A stretch of DNA of 64,000 bases from contig NC_043748.1 in NCBI RefSeq assembly GCF_902148845.1, positions 16,334,945-16,398,944 of the forward strand. Reading direction: 5' to 3'. This DNA is from Salarias fasciatus. Its lineage: Eukaryota; Chordata; Actinopteri; Blenniiformes; Blenniidae. The notes beneath the pieces are model-generated. The model was not told the origin of the DNA, made no database searches, and saw only the letters and a list, made by a program, of their open reading frames with translations. Shown here one piece after another: positions 1 to 10,080 of this stretch. The translations under genes and the position numbers were made by a program. The first letter of the stretch is position 1. Each line of letters opens with the position of its first letter.

Positions 1-620
1 AACACAAAAAGTATACAAACAAGAAAATAATAAAATACAAGAATGAATGAAAAAGGAGCAGAAAGAAGAATAACTTGTAATGTCTGCCCCTTCTTTCATC
101 ATATCATATTTTCCCAATATTTACAAACACCATCATGTTCTTTCACCTGATTTTACACTAGTTACACATTGCTATTACTTTTTTTTCTATCTACCTCTCC
201 TTTGTCCGGTCTCTTATATTCCGTCAAACATTTCAATCATAATCTGTCTTTAAAATGCCAAGACCAATTCCATTCTGCCAGAAGAAAATTATGCAATGCT
301 GGACACATATCTCATGTGTCCAACATTGCATCATTTCTCAGTAATGTAGTTTTTACATTTCTTTTAAATGCTGTGATTGTTTGCATTCCTCTTACTTCTT
401 TCTGAAGTGCACTCCACAGATTGGTTCCCTTAACCCTCACAGTACGTTCCATTATTTTTGTTCTGAATCTGGGTTTTTTTTTTAAATGTCAGTCCCTTTT
501 AGATTATAACAGCTTTCTCTTTTTTCGAATCTTTCTTGAATTTTTCCAGGTAACATGTTCCTATTAGCTTTATATAATATCTGAAGTTTTTTATAGTCAA
601 CTATATCATCAAATTTCAAT
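1..620 (-). mobile_element. Non-LTR retrotransposon (LINE) remnant, 3' end of the reverse-transcriptase ORF plus 3' UTR
   Basis: Read on the minus strand, about 545-618 encodes DDIVDYKKLQILYKA and NMLPGKIQERF, and about 308-432 encodes GTNLWSALQKEVRGM followed by a short basic tail and a stop. This is the usual C-terminal end of a CR1/L2/Rex-type LINE reverse transcriptase. A frame change lies at the poly-T run near 475, so the copy is dead. The remaining bases down to position 1 look like its AT-rich 3' UTR. The family within the CR1/L2/Rex group is inferred from motif resemblance only. Confidence 0.7.
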
Positions 621-625
621 GAACT

Positions 626-712
626 AGAATTTGGCACTCAGAGAGCGCAGACTTCAGCCACAGGTCAAATCAGTCACCAACAACAATAAGAACACCATAT
701 ATAATAAAACAA
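626..712. repeat. Dispersed repeat fragment, second copy at about 48333-48422
   Basis: The stretch around CACTCAGAGAG, then AATCAGTCACCAACAACAAT and AAGAACACCATAT, recurs almost unchanged at 48340-48415. The second copy continues into a longer element ending in CCTTGGTGGAGGTAAC. It is a piece of a dispersed transposon, possibly RTE-like. Confidence 0.6.
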
Positions 713-830
713 CATTGTGATCGGGGCTGTGATCGGAGCGGAGCGCTTTTTAATTCTATTAATATAAAATTCAGCTTTGTTGTTCCATTCAAACATAATT
801 GAAATCAGCATTCATGAGAGAGAGGGAAGA

Positions 831-926
831 GGTTTTGGTATGAGTGTATGTCACTGTGGTTCAGCTACAGCACAGTTTTGGGACAGTTTTTTTCAGTACA
901 CCATCTTACACACCGTGACAAAAACT
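831..926 (+). other. DH segment D1 with flanking 12-bp-spacer RSSs (weak 3' heptamer)
   Basis: The 5' side has nonamer GGTTTTGGT (831-839), a 12-bp spacer and a perfect heptamer CACTGTG (852-858). The 3' side has heptamer CACCATC (899-905), a 12-bp spacer and nonamer ACAAAAACT (918-926). The 3' spacer TTACACACCGTG resembles that of D2 (AATCACACAGTG), which supports the assignment. The implied D core, 859-898, is 40 nt and unusually long. The poor 3' heptamer suggests weak or no use in D-to-J joining. Confidence 0.55.
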
Positions 927-1482
927 GTCAAACTTAAAGTCATCTCATTTTCTCGTGGTCATCAGGCTTTGAACAAGGATCCCTGTGAATGAATAATAAT
1001 TACAATGATAAATATCACACAATGACTCTAAAACCAGATTTAATTTTTTTTTAATTGAGGATTTTCCTTTATTTCAGTCATTTTGACACCTCATCTAGAG
1101 TTTTTCTTTTCAGTTGAGCCTTGCTGAGGGACCCACAGCAGTGACCTGTCAGCAGTGGGAATCAAACCTGCAAACTCCTGATTACAGTCTCACTATCCTA
1201 ACCTCTAATTTAGTTCATTTAATTAATAAACACATTAAATAATTTAGTTTCGTTTTTCAGCAGTTGCTCATGTTGGAGGATTTGTTAATGTACTGGATTA
1301 GATATAAATCAAATAACCACATTCACCAATAATTGTCTGGGAAGATTTTATGCATAAACTGCAGTTGTAGAAATTAAAACTTTGGACTCATGTCGATTCT
1401 GATCTCATACATCTTTTTTCTGTTCAGAAATCCCTTCCATTACCAGCTGCCAGTCAGCATTTAGCAGTCAGACAGTGGGACA
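927..1482. other. Spacer between D1 and D2
   Basis: AT-rich non-coding sequence. I see no gene, RNA or clear repeat. Confidence 0.6.
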
Positions 1483-1557
1483 GGTTTTTGTATGAGGATG
1501 ACAGACAGTGTATATACAGCTCGGGTAGCCACAGTGAATCACACAGTGACAAAAACC
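1483..1557 (+). other. DH segment D2 with two 12-bp-spacer RSSs
   Basis: 5' nonamer GGTTTTTGT (1483-1491), 12-bp spacer, and heptamer GACAGTG (1504-1510), which is off consensus but keeps the GTG next to the coding end. The D core is 1511-1529 (19 nt, TATATACAGCTCGGGTAGC). The 3' heptamer CACAGTG (1530-1536), 12-bp spacer and nonamer ACAAAAACC (1549-1557) are all consensus. Two 12-RSSs let it join a 23-RSS J on one side and a 23-RSS V on the other. Confidence 0.9.
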
Positions 1558-1596
1558 TGTCAAGGGAAGACAGCTTGATCCTGTATGAACCGTACA

Positions 1597-1610
1597 CAGG
1601 GGCGCCGAAA

Positions 1611-1643
<33 letters not shown>

Positions 1644-1776
1644 CGGAAGGGAAGGATTCTCGGGGTCCATCATTAATAGGGGCCCAGAAAGGCTCCAGTC
1701 AGGGCTTTTCGTGGGCCCGGGACTGTGGCACTTTCTTTTCTTTTCATGGGGCCCAAACTCGCTGGCAGCACCCCTG
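1597..1776 (+). mobile_element. hAT-type MITE, copy 1, with a poly-G run
   Basis: A 180-bp insert starting CAGGGGCGCC and ending GGCAGCACCCCTG, flanked by perfect 8-bp target duplications ACCGTACA at 1589-1596 and 1777-1784. The 8-bp duplication and CAGGG termini fit a non-autonomous hAT element. It carries 32 consecutive G at 1611-1642. A related copy in the opposite orientation lies at 6738-6885. Confidence 0.88.
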
Positions 1777-1784
1777 ACCGTACA

Positions 1785-2531
1785 TACAGGAGGCAGAGTT
1801 TCCAATGATGGTATGAAGCCAGATTACACTTATGAAACCATCCAAACGTAAAACAGCTTTTTCAGATTTGCTGAAAGGCTTTAAAGGATCCTGAAAAATA
1901 TGATAAACTTTGCACTGACCACTGAGCAACAGTGTTTCATAAGATGAAGTGATTTTATCTTAAAGTGATAAAGTAATTTTAAAATAATCATGAAGCCCTA
2001 AATGATTTGAAATGAAGTTATTTTACATTTAGAAAGAAAAACAAAACATCAAACTAATGTAACATATTAATCATGATGGGGACTCATGCACACTTTAACA
2101 AGAGATACAACTTCAGTGCATTCACCTTTTGCTACGTCCAGACTTTGGATGACAAACCTAAAAAAGGAAATGTTGTGTTTTCACATTTCAAAAGACAAGT
2201 TTTATTTTTTAAAACTTTAACCAGCAGTAATAAACTTATTGAATACAAAAACCTTCCACTTGCTGATGTTTAAAATAACTGTTATTTTACTGCTTCCTGC
2301 AGATTTACAATAAAACTATCATCAGATCTTTTAATATTGACAGAAGATCCGAAAACAGTGATACAGTTCCAGAGCAAACCATCTAAGAAATTCATCAAAA
2401 ATTTAAGAAACAAAACAATTACTTTTTAGAAATCCGGAAATACAAATCCCCCCCCCCCAAAAAAAGAAAAAAATATGTCTGTTGTCCTTCCTGAGAGTAA
2501 CAACTGATGATGATTCATTCTATCAGGCAAA
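1785..2531. other. Spacer between D2 and D3
   Basis: AT-rich non-coding DNA with a short poly-C and poly-A run near 2449-2470. Nothing recognisable. Confidence 0.6.
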
Positions 2532-2601
2532 GGTTTTTGTCTAAGTGTCTGTCATTGTGTATGGAGCAGCTACCACAGTGTTTAATGATCCAACAAAAAC
2601 C
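2532..2601 (+). other. DH segment D3 with two 12-bp-spacer RSSs
   Basis: 5' nonamer GGTTTTTGT (2532-2540), 12-bp spacer and heptamer CATTGTG (2553-2559). The D core TATGGAGCAGCTAC is 2560-2573 (14 nt). The 3' heptamer CACAGTG (2574-2580), 12-bp spacer and nonamer ACAAAAACC (2593-2601) are consensus. One frame reads Y-G-A-A, the small and aromatic residues usual in CDR3. Confidence 0.93.
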
Positions 2602-3881
2602 TGCACTGATCTGAAGGCAGCGCGGCATTAAAAACTGACAATACTGAGCAAGTTTCTCTGCAGCCTGTCAAAAATAAAGAAAATTAACAAAGCATTCATC
2701 AATTCTGAGACTTTCTCACATATATACCAAGTATATTGATTTTATAAAGAGGAAACAACAAAAGCAGTGTTTGGAAATTGATTAAGTTGATTTTGGTGAT
2801 AAAAGCACCACAGTTAATGACAACAAAAATCGAACATGATTAGTTTCTAAAATGTAGCTGAATAAGTCCAACACCTTTTGGTGATTTTTGTGTTGTTTTG
2901 ATGAACCTTGGTGCTTCTGCACAGACAACTGTCTGAATCCAACATTAACCTCTTTATTTTTTTTCTTTTAATCCCCTCAGACTAGACAAGGCAACTATTT
3001 TTAAAGCAATACAAGATTATGCAGGACAACATGACTGCTGTTCTGAAAGGAAGAAGCAAATTAAAAACATTGTCAAATCATTTTTAAAAAGAGCTCGAGT
3101 TACAGCATCCTGCCTTTTTCTGGGAGCTTCTTCATAACATTTGGTTCTTAAAAATGAAAATCAACTTTTCCAACTTCAACTCTGGGAAAAGTGTTTGTGT
3201 CTGAAGAATATAGAGCTTTGCAGACCAGCAGCAAAATTTTAACATGTGGTCAGCTTTTTGTCATGTTTGTAAAGGCCAGTGAGACAGACCACGACAGACG
3301 CTCTCCAAACTCAACATAGAATTTTTTTTAAAGCCAAAACTTCAACTGGAGAAATATTCACCACAAGACCAGAGGTTGAACTACCATGTGGCCTGAAAAC
3401 TGAAATGAATAAGGATATTTTTGAATTTACAAAATCCACAATTTTTTCCCTCAGAAAAAATAATGAAAAGGTTTATGTGGAGGTTCAGAACGACCAATCC
3501 AAACCAGCTTGTTACTGGTTTCACCTGGAAATGTGTCTGAACGCGAAAAAAAAAAAAATATGCATGAACAGTTTTTATATTAGTTATAGATACAATAGTA
3601 TGGTTGAATATAAATCAATTAATGTGATCTTGTATTAATTATTTTAAACATAAAATATTCAGCAAGAAATATTCATTTTGTTCACGAACAAATGTACTTC
3701 ACACCACATTTAAGATGTATTAAAGTTCATCAAATAGGACCTTTTCAGAGTGGAAAATAATGCAGCATGAAAAGGCACACCAAAGACAAAACTTTTAAAA
3801 AAGATTTAAAAAAAATTGTCAGTGTCTGCCAATAAAAACACAGCAGGAGACATTAAATAAGTCCGGACAGACTCAGTCACA
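2602..3881. other. Spacer between D3 and D4
   Basis: About 1.3 kb of AT-rich sequence. An open frame at 3279-3638 has no recognisable domain and is probably chance. No repeat or RNA seen. Confidence 0.55.
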
Positions 3882-3951
3882 GGTTTTTGTATTGGTGTGA
3901 GCCAGTGTGGCTATACTGGGAGCCACAGTGACACGAGGAAGGACAAAAACC
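3882..3951 (+). other. DH segment D4 with two 12-bp-spacer RSSs
   Basis: 5' nonamer GGTTTTTGT (3882-3890), 12-bp spacer and heptamer CAGTGTG (3903-3909). The D core GCTATACTGGGAGC is 3910-3923 (14 nt). The 3' heptamer CACAGTG (3924-3930), 12-bp spacer and nonamer ACAAAAACC (3943-3951) are consensus. Confidence 0.93.
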
Positions 3952-4265
3952 TCTCTGCAAATGATCTGAAGCAACAAATCATATGATAAACAAAACCTCA
4001 GATAATTCCCTCATTTATGAAAGTTATATGATAGTTTTGGACACAGGAGATTAGTGAAAGCTTGTGGATTTTTTAACAAAAATATGATTTTTTTTCCCCC
4101 TTCTGTACAGTGTTGAATCAGTTTGCACAACAGTCACAACAACATAAACTGAAATGCTGATGCGAATTGTTAAAAAAAATGTAAGCACATTTTTTGCTCA
4201 TGTGTCAAGTACAAGTGTTCTGGAGGGCAGTAAGAATGTTCAAATACTCAGATTTTCTCAATGAC

Positions 4266-4557
4266 TGTCACAGGCTGGTGATGGACTCAAAATGCCAGGA
4301 GCAACAGCCATGAGACACAAAGAAACAGACACACGGACAAAACATCCCTGAGAAACACAGTCCACCCAGAGAAGAACACAGACCAACTGAAGCCCAACTT
4401 ATAGAGCAGCCATCAGGTGCAGACAATCACACAATCAGGCACAGGTGAAAGACATCAGGGCAGAACAGCAATCAAACACGATGAGGGGAAGCTGAGGAGC
4501 CTGAAACCAGAAACATAACCTAACAAAAAATAGACAAGACAAACATGGACCCTGACA
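4266..4557. mobile_element. Possible small mobile element with TGTCA...TGACA ends
   Basis: A purine-rich block starting TGTCACAGGC and ending CCCTGACA, similar in size and style to the solo-LTR-like element at 32381-32717. No convincing target duplication is seen, so neither family nor exact ends are secure. Confidence 0.3.
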
Positions 4558-4796
4558 GACTCTGAACATGCGCATAGTTATCCTCACGTTTTTTTTTTTA
4601 GATGTTGTATGCATTTCAAATAATAGAAGAACAGAAATTCTCTGAATAAATAAACAACTGCATTGCATACACTCAAGATGGCAAAATACTGAAAACAATC
4701 TTGCATCTAAGTTTGTTGATATTTACATTCAAGCACAAAGAAATTCAAATGTTAAGATGCAACAGAAAATGCTGACCGTGCACCTTGTCAGACTGA

Positions 4797-4875
4797 GGTT
4801 TTTGTCAGAGTGTATGGTGTTGTGTACAGTACAGTGGGAGCTGGTATCACAGTGTTTGGTGGTATTACAAAACCT
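4797..4875 (+). other. DH segment D5 with two 12-bp-spacer RSSs
   Basis: 5' nonamer GGTTTTTGT (4797-4805), 12-bp spacer and a poor heptamer TGTTGTG (4818-4824) that keeps GTG at the coding border. The D core is 4825-4847 (23 nt, starts TACAGTACAGTGGG). The 3' heptamer CACAGTG (4848-4854) is consensus and the nonamer ACAAAACCT (4867-4875) follows a 12-bp spacer. It is the last D before a 7.5-kb gap to J1. Confidence 0.87.
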
Positions 4876-5550
4876 CCACAAGACTGATCTGAAGCATAGA
4901 GTTGCCTTTTATTTTCAGTTTTAGTCACAAAAGACACAATAAGCAGGAAAACTTACCATGTCTTTTTTAATGCATTGTCATTGCATAAACATTATATTTT
5001 ACTTTGTAAAAAAAAGATACACGTTCACACTTACATCAGAATTATTCAATAATGTTTTAATTTTGAGGAAAAGGTTAAGAAGCAAATATATATTTACTCA
5101 GGAAAATATAAATTACCGATAAATTAACATTCCAATATTACACTCAGAAAACATCAACAGATCTTTTCAACTTATAAACGATAATATCAGTATTTAGATA
5201 TATATATTAGACTTGTGGTTTTCAGTGTCCTCACTGCTTAATATTTATGGAACACAGGAAAGCATCCAAACCACAGCAGGTGCTTCCGCACCGAGCCAAC
5301 AAACTGACACTTCAGACTGGAAGACCAAACTGTAACACATCTCCCAATTCAATAAGCCTCACCAGACTGAGCGACTGTGGCTGAGTGGGGGAAGGGTGTT
5401 GTCTTCCAGTTCCAAAGCTGATGTGTCAAAGTGTCCCTTTGCAAAATACTGGAGCCAAAATTGCTTCCATTGGAGGTTCAGCAACTGTTTCTGTTTTTGA
5501 ATGACTGAACGTAGCAGACAGTGCTCAGAGATTTTTATTCTTCTTAAGCA
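4876..5550. other. Start of the D-J gap, no gene seen
   Basis: AT-rich non-coding sequence. No further D segment or exon recognised. Confidence 0.55.
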
Positions 5551-6036
5551 GTGAAAAACAATAAAATTGAAGTAAAATTGACAATTTACCTCAGTCAGAT
5601 TAAATCATTGTGGTTCAGTCAGGTCCAGGTCCTTGCCAGCTCCCTCGGCCCACTGACACCATACATAAGACCACAGGCTAAAAACCCGGCTGTTATCATT
5701 GATGGGGCAATCAGAGTTGATGAGCAGATCAGTGCAGTGGTGAAGGCAAGTTTCTTCCAGCTTCGGCTCCTCGCTAAAGTCAAGCCATATCTAAGCAGGC
5801 CTGATCTAGAAAAAGCCACCCATGCTTTTATCTCATCACGCATCGATTATTGTAATTCCTTGTGTGTTGGCATGGACAAGTCTGAACTGAACCGCCTGCA
5901 GCAAGTTCAAAATGCAGCCGCTCGCTTCCCAACCGGAACTAAGAAACAGGAGCACATAACTCCGGTGCTTTCTTCACTCCACTGGCTTGTGGGTAGGTTC
6001 AGGGTTGATTTTAAAGGTATACTGGAGGATCCTTAG
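5551..6036 (+). mobile_element. 5'-truncated LINE fragment, C-terminal reverse transcriptase region
   Basis: An open frame contains DEQISAVVKASFFQLRLLAK, HAFISSRIDYCNSL, RLQQVQNAAAR and EHITPVLSSLHWL. These are hallmark motifs of the thumb/C-terminal part of fish L2/CR1-type LINE reverse transcriptases. The N-terminal endonuclease and most of the polymerase are absent, and the frame ends early, so this is a dead 5'-truncated copy. It is on the same strand as the IGH genes. Confidence 0.85.
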
Positions 6037-6737
6037 AATCAATCAGAATTGTATGGTTCCAACTTATGATTGGGCAGTCGTAATGCCAATCAATGTGGGA
6101 ACGCGTTTGCGTGATGACGTGTCATGTGGAGTCGCAGCCTCTGTGCGCGCGCTTGTCTCGAGCAGAACATTGTTTAGGAAGTGGCATGCAGCGGGAGCGA
6201 TCATCGCAGAAGCCACAGAAGCAGCTTGTTCCCCTCGCGAACAGTTCCGAACAGGGGCGGGGTGGCCATCGGGAGGTTTCCCGAACGGCTGGTGTGTTCC
6301 GGGCCGGGGGCCACAAGCCCCCCCCCCACACGTCGTGATCAGTACTTAATCCCTTTTGTGCTTTGAATGTCCGCCGGTCCTTTTTAAATATGCTATATGC
6401 ATAAAGATGACATTAACATTCAAATGCAGACTCTTCTGGGATGCATTTGCAAGGAAAAAATAATCATTGATGGTGAGATTTGTTTTTGTCAATATATTAA
6501 TGCTGTGAGTGCCATCCTGACCACTTTGCAGTGATCATTTTCAGATTAAACGTCTGCTTTGATCATGTAACCAGCCAAACTCACAGGTGCCTCGAATACA
6601 GCCAGAAACCAAATGATGAAACCTACATCTGGCTTCAGCTTTCAAATTGTCATATGATTGGCAATTTTGTTTTCAACACCAAAGCTGTGTAGGATTTGGT
6701 CGAATCATTTTGAACTGAAGAAACAGATGCAGAAGAG
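6037..6737. other. D-J gap, CpG-rich debris
   Basis: 6090-6340 is CpG- and GC-rich, unlike its neighbours, with overlapping open frames on both strands that match nothing I know. It is probably transposon-derived. The rest is AT-rich with nothing recognised. Confidence 0.4.
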
Positions 6738-6885
6738 CAGGGGAGCCACCAGGGAGTTTGGGCCCCATGAAAAGAAAAGAAAAGAAAAGATAGTGCCCTA
6801 TTCACTTTGTCAGTATTACAATTTTATCAGGGGCCTTTCTGGGCCCCGAGAATCCTTCCCGTTTCCCCCCTTTTCGGCGCCCCTG
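6738..6885 (-). mobile_element. hAT-type MITE, copy 2
   Basis: A 148-bp insert starting CAGGGGAGCC and ending CGGCGCCCCTG, with perfect 8-bp target duplications CAGAAGAG at 6730-6737 and 6886-6893. Inside, TTTGGGCCCCATGAAAAG and CCCCGAGAATCCTTCCC are the reverse complement of parts of the MITE at 1597-1776. It is the same family in the opposite orientation. Confidence 0.88.
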
Positions 6886-6971
6886 CAGAAGAGGTCATTT
6901 GCCACGGTTACATGATGCTTTTTAATTCATAATTATTGAAGAATCTTCCAAACTAAAGTATTCTTCTTTTC

Positions 6972-6979
6972 ATTTGCAT
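6972..6979 (-). promoter_or_regulatory. Perfect octamer ATTTGCAT in the D-J gap
   Basis: Reverse complement of ATGCAAAT, the Oct-1/Oct-2 site used in Ig promoters and enhancers. No V gene lies beside it. It may be a stray enhancer element or chance. Confidence 0.3.
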
Positions 6980-7976
6980 AGGAATATTAATTACGAAATA
7001 AGGTTTACATGAAAAACAGGTTTATTCACCTTTATTTAATTGATTTAATTCCGATTTAGCACCTCAACTTGAAAGGGTTCTGATAGGACAGGGAGCTGAA
7101 GTGATACTGATATGTCCACTATTAATAATAATAATTCTTCATTCAGAATTAGGTGTTTACAAGGTCATTTAAAGTGGAATTAAGTTTTCTTGGGAATCAA
7201 AATTCCCATGTAAACATGGCCATTATAACCAACAACCTGCAATCCCTATGAATTCATCCACGCTGCAATATGAAGGATGTTAAGGTGACAGTAAACTGAA
7301 CACAGAAAGCAGTCTCAAATTTCTCTCAAAACAATGTTGGCAGTGTGAGTTTTGTTGAACAATTACCTAGTACCTTCCATATTATGCATGTCTATGTGTA
7401 GGTACAATCACACACATGTGAGAAATGCTGTTGTAACCTGTGTGAACAAGACATTATGTGTGGCGACAAACCATGTCTTAAAATGTATGCATGTTTCTTT
7501 TCCTTTTAAAAAAAACTCAAGAGATACCTGGGCAGTTGTAACTGTGTCTGTTGTAGAGAGTTGGTGAGTCCCGAAAAGAGGAAGGAGGATCGGGAAAGGT
7601 CAAGAAAAAGGATAACATTACAAGTACCTGAGGAACCAAAAGGGCTCCCAGATGGGCCATCAGGGGACACGGCTGTTTATGACAGAATGTCGCATATAGT
7701 GAAAAAGAAAAAAAAGAGATGCAGCTGTGTTTTGAGGGTGGATCCTCAAAAACTGTTTTTAATAGCGGAGTTGAGAATTTTTTTGACATGAATCCCAACA
7801 CTGGCGTAACTCTCAGGAATCCCAATGTTTTCATTTGGCTTCAGTATGAGCAGCTAGCGAGGAGGACGCTCATTCCCTCAGTTCATTCATTCATGCCTCA
7901 ATGTACCCCGTACCCCAGTCCTCTTCCTAATAATAACCAGCACTCAAACAAATATAAATACTGTCAGATACCGTCA
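6980..7976. other. D-J gap, no gene seen
   Basis: Mixed AT-rich sequence. The open frames at 7517-7991 are low-complexity and overlap on both strands, and I do not support them as genes. Confidence 0.45.
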
Positions 7977-8840
7977 TGCTGTCAAAGTTAAATCAATAAT
8001 CATGAGTTAATTAAAATTCCTATTGACACCACTAATTTATTTGATGCGTGTTTTGTGACCCTCATCTTGCACTGTAGTTTGGGAAACAGAGGCATGTGAT
8101 GTGATACTGCACACTCCTGTATAGTAGGTGGCGGCACCTTAAAGCTGTTTGTGATACGCCAAAACAAAAGAAGAAGAAGAAGAAGAAGCAGTGTGGAAAA
8201 CTCAGGCATAATTTGTCAAATACATCATGAGTGGCAGTGAGTGGCACCTCCACAAGATGGCCGCCGCATGCATGCAGCATCTCCGTATGTAATGTCTGAG
8301 GTGACAACACATTGGATGGGGAGCAGAGAGGAATGAGGAGGCTGTGCCATTATTTTCTTTTATGAAGGTCCCAGGTAATTCTCTTCTATTCCTGACCAAA
8401 AGGACTCGCTGGTTCAGGAGTCTGTTATTGTGATGCATAAGCTCAATCAGTTTGTGTTGAAAAATGTTTGAAAAACTGAAAATTTAGTTGGTTGGACACC
8501 ACATAGTCAAATTATTACTAAATGATGTTCCATTCAGGTCAAAATGTCCTTCCAGCCTATTTTTTGAGCCTGCAAAATGTTTGAGGTTATTTGGAGATGA
8601 TGCTGGACAGTATTAGACATTGTTCTGGATTGTGGCAACAACAATAAACATACATTTACATAAAGCAAGCATATTTGTCCACGCCCATGTTGATGAGATT
8701 ATTAAGAACTTGAAAGTTTTCCCTTTAATGTACATTTACATTTACAAAACTGTGTGATCAATTTGTGATAAATTGATAGTTAACTATGGACAATCATGCG
8801 AATAATCGCGATTAAATATTTTAAGCAGTTGACAGCCCTA
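7977..8840. mobile_element. Probable non-autonomous hAT-like element
   Basis: The left edge reads GCTGTCAAAGTTAAATC and continues ATGAGTTAATTAAAATTCC. The right edge reads AATCGCGATTAAATATTT, then GTTGACAGCCCTA. These match the style of a common fish hAT terminus whose ends are tagggctgtcaa-like inverted repeats. Target duplications are not clear and no transposase is present, so both ends are approximate. Confidence 0.42.
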
Positions 8841-9433
8841 ATAAACACTGATAAAACTCAAACAAACAAATGCAAAAACATGCATCTAAAATATAGCACA
8901 AGTTCTTTTTTTTAACCTGCACTGTCCAGCATCAAAGCAGCAGAATGGAGGTCTGGCTGCCTCCATCTGCCCGACAGATTTGGTCTTCCAAGAGGAGCTT
9001 ATAGACATAAAGCTCTAAAGATTGTATGATTTCTTACTTTATTTTATTTATTTTGAATACTGATACACGACTTTTCTGGACCTGACCTGGGGACAGAAAT
9101 ACAGGAAGAATGTGAAGGAAACAAATAAGGGAACAAAAAAGAGAGGAGAGAAGGAAGAGAGTGCAAAGACTCGACGATCCTTCAATTAACCGACACTCTG
9201 ACGACCGGCCAGTGTGACTGCACAGAGATGTAACAAATAACATCCTACAGATTTTTGTTAGGAGGCACAACTGGGACGTGCAAGGTGCAAGGTGAGGATC
9301 CAGGTGTCAAATTACAAACCAAGGCATCAGGAGAGACCTAATACAGATAGCCATTATTCTAACACCCCACAAACCAACAAGGTGACCGAGTCCACATGCA
9401 GGATATGAAGACTGATTTAAGATCAGCGTGATC

Positions 9434-9672
9434 GACGGGTTCCAGGCCCGACGAAAGGGTCTATATGGACTAGCATGGACTGAAATATCTGGACACATTC
9501 ACTTTTAGTTTGCCACTGCCTGCCTGATATCTTTGTTTTGCCTTGAGGTTTTTCGATGCATGCCTTCTGTATTTGTGTTTTGATGTTTGTGGGGGAAGTG
9601 TTCTGGGTTCTGATGTTTGTTGTGTGTGACCTAAAAATGTCAATAAAAATATTTATCAAAAAAAAAAAAAAA
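9434..9672 (+). mobile_element. Retroposed LINE 3' end with poly(A) and 12-bp target duplication
   Basis: The insert ends in AATAAAAATATTTATC followed by an A-run, and is bracketed by ATCAGCGTGATC at 9422-9433 and again at 9673-9684. Poly(A) plus a 12-bp direct repeat is the signature of target-primed reverse transcription. No coding part remains. An L1-like source is likely because of the tail but is not proven. Confidence 0.78.
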
Positions 9673-9689
9673 TCAGCGTGATCAAGCAA

Positions 9690-10080
9690 TGTAACTGTGT
9701 TCATACAGATGTGACCTCTGACCTCTGACCTCTGAGAAGACCAGAAGCACGCCAGAAAGGCCCTCAGTGCCCAGACAACTGGCGACAATCCCAGAGCCCA
9801 GATCCCAGCCGCCACCCCAGGCAGACGTCCATGCACCGGTCCAGAAGTGGGCAGAGGAAGGCCCCGGCCGGGACCCCTGGCAGACACGGGAGCTGGGGCC
9901 CAGCGGACTAAGACCAGAAGGCGCCGACCACGCCAGGCACAGGATGCCCAGGGCGCGCAGAGCAGAGGGTCCAGGGTCCAAGAGCCCAAGAACAGGCCCC
10001 ACCCACTCAGGCAAAGAATGAACACATTCAAGAGAACCGGCCCCCACAGGCCGTGACCCGCCCCAGTCCACGTTCGAAGA
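9690..10080. repeat. GC-rich repeat-derived block
   Basis: A strongly GC-rich island in an AT-rich region, starting with tandem GACCTCTGACCTCTGACC. Long open frames exist on both strands at once (for example minus 9682-10071), as expected from composition. The translation is Gly/Pro/Arg/Ser-rich without a known domain. Probably part of a retrotransposon or simple GC-rich repeat. Confidence 0.4.

Noticed and set aside
1488-1851. Overlapping open frames with poly-Gly or poly-Pro on both strands
   Set aside because: Produced by the 32-G run inside the MITE.
3279-3638. 119-codon open frame between D3 and D4
   Set aside because: No recognisable domain, AT-rich, no promoter or splice context; likely chance.
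5551-6036. Reading the LINE fragment as a host gene
   Set aside because: Motifs are those of a LINE reverse transcriptase C-terminus, and the frame is truncated.
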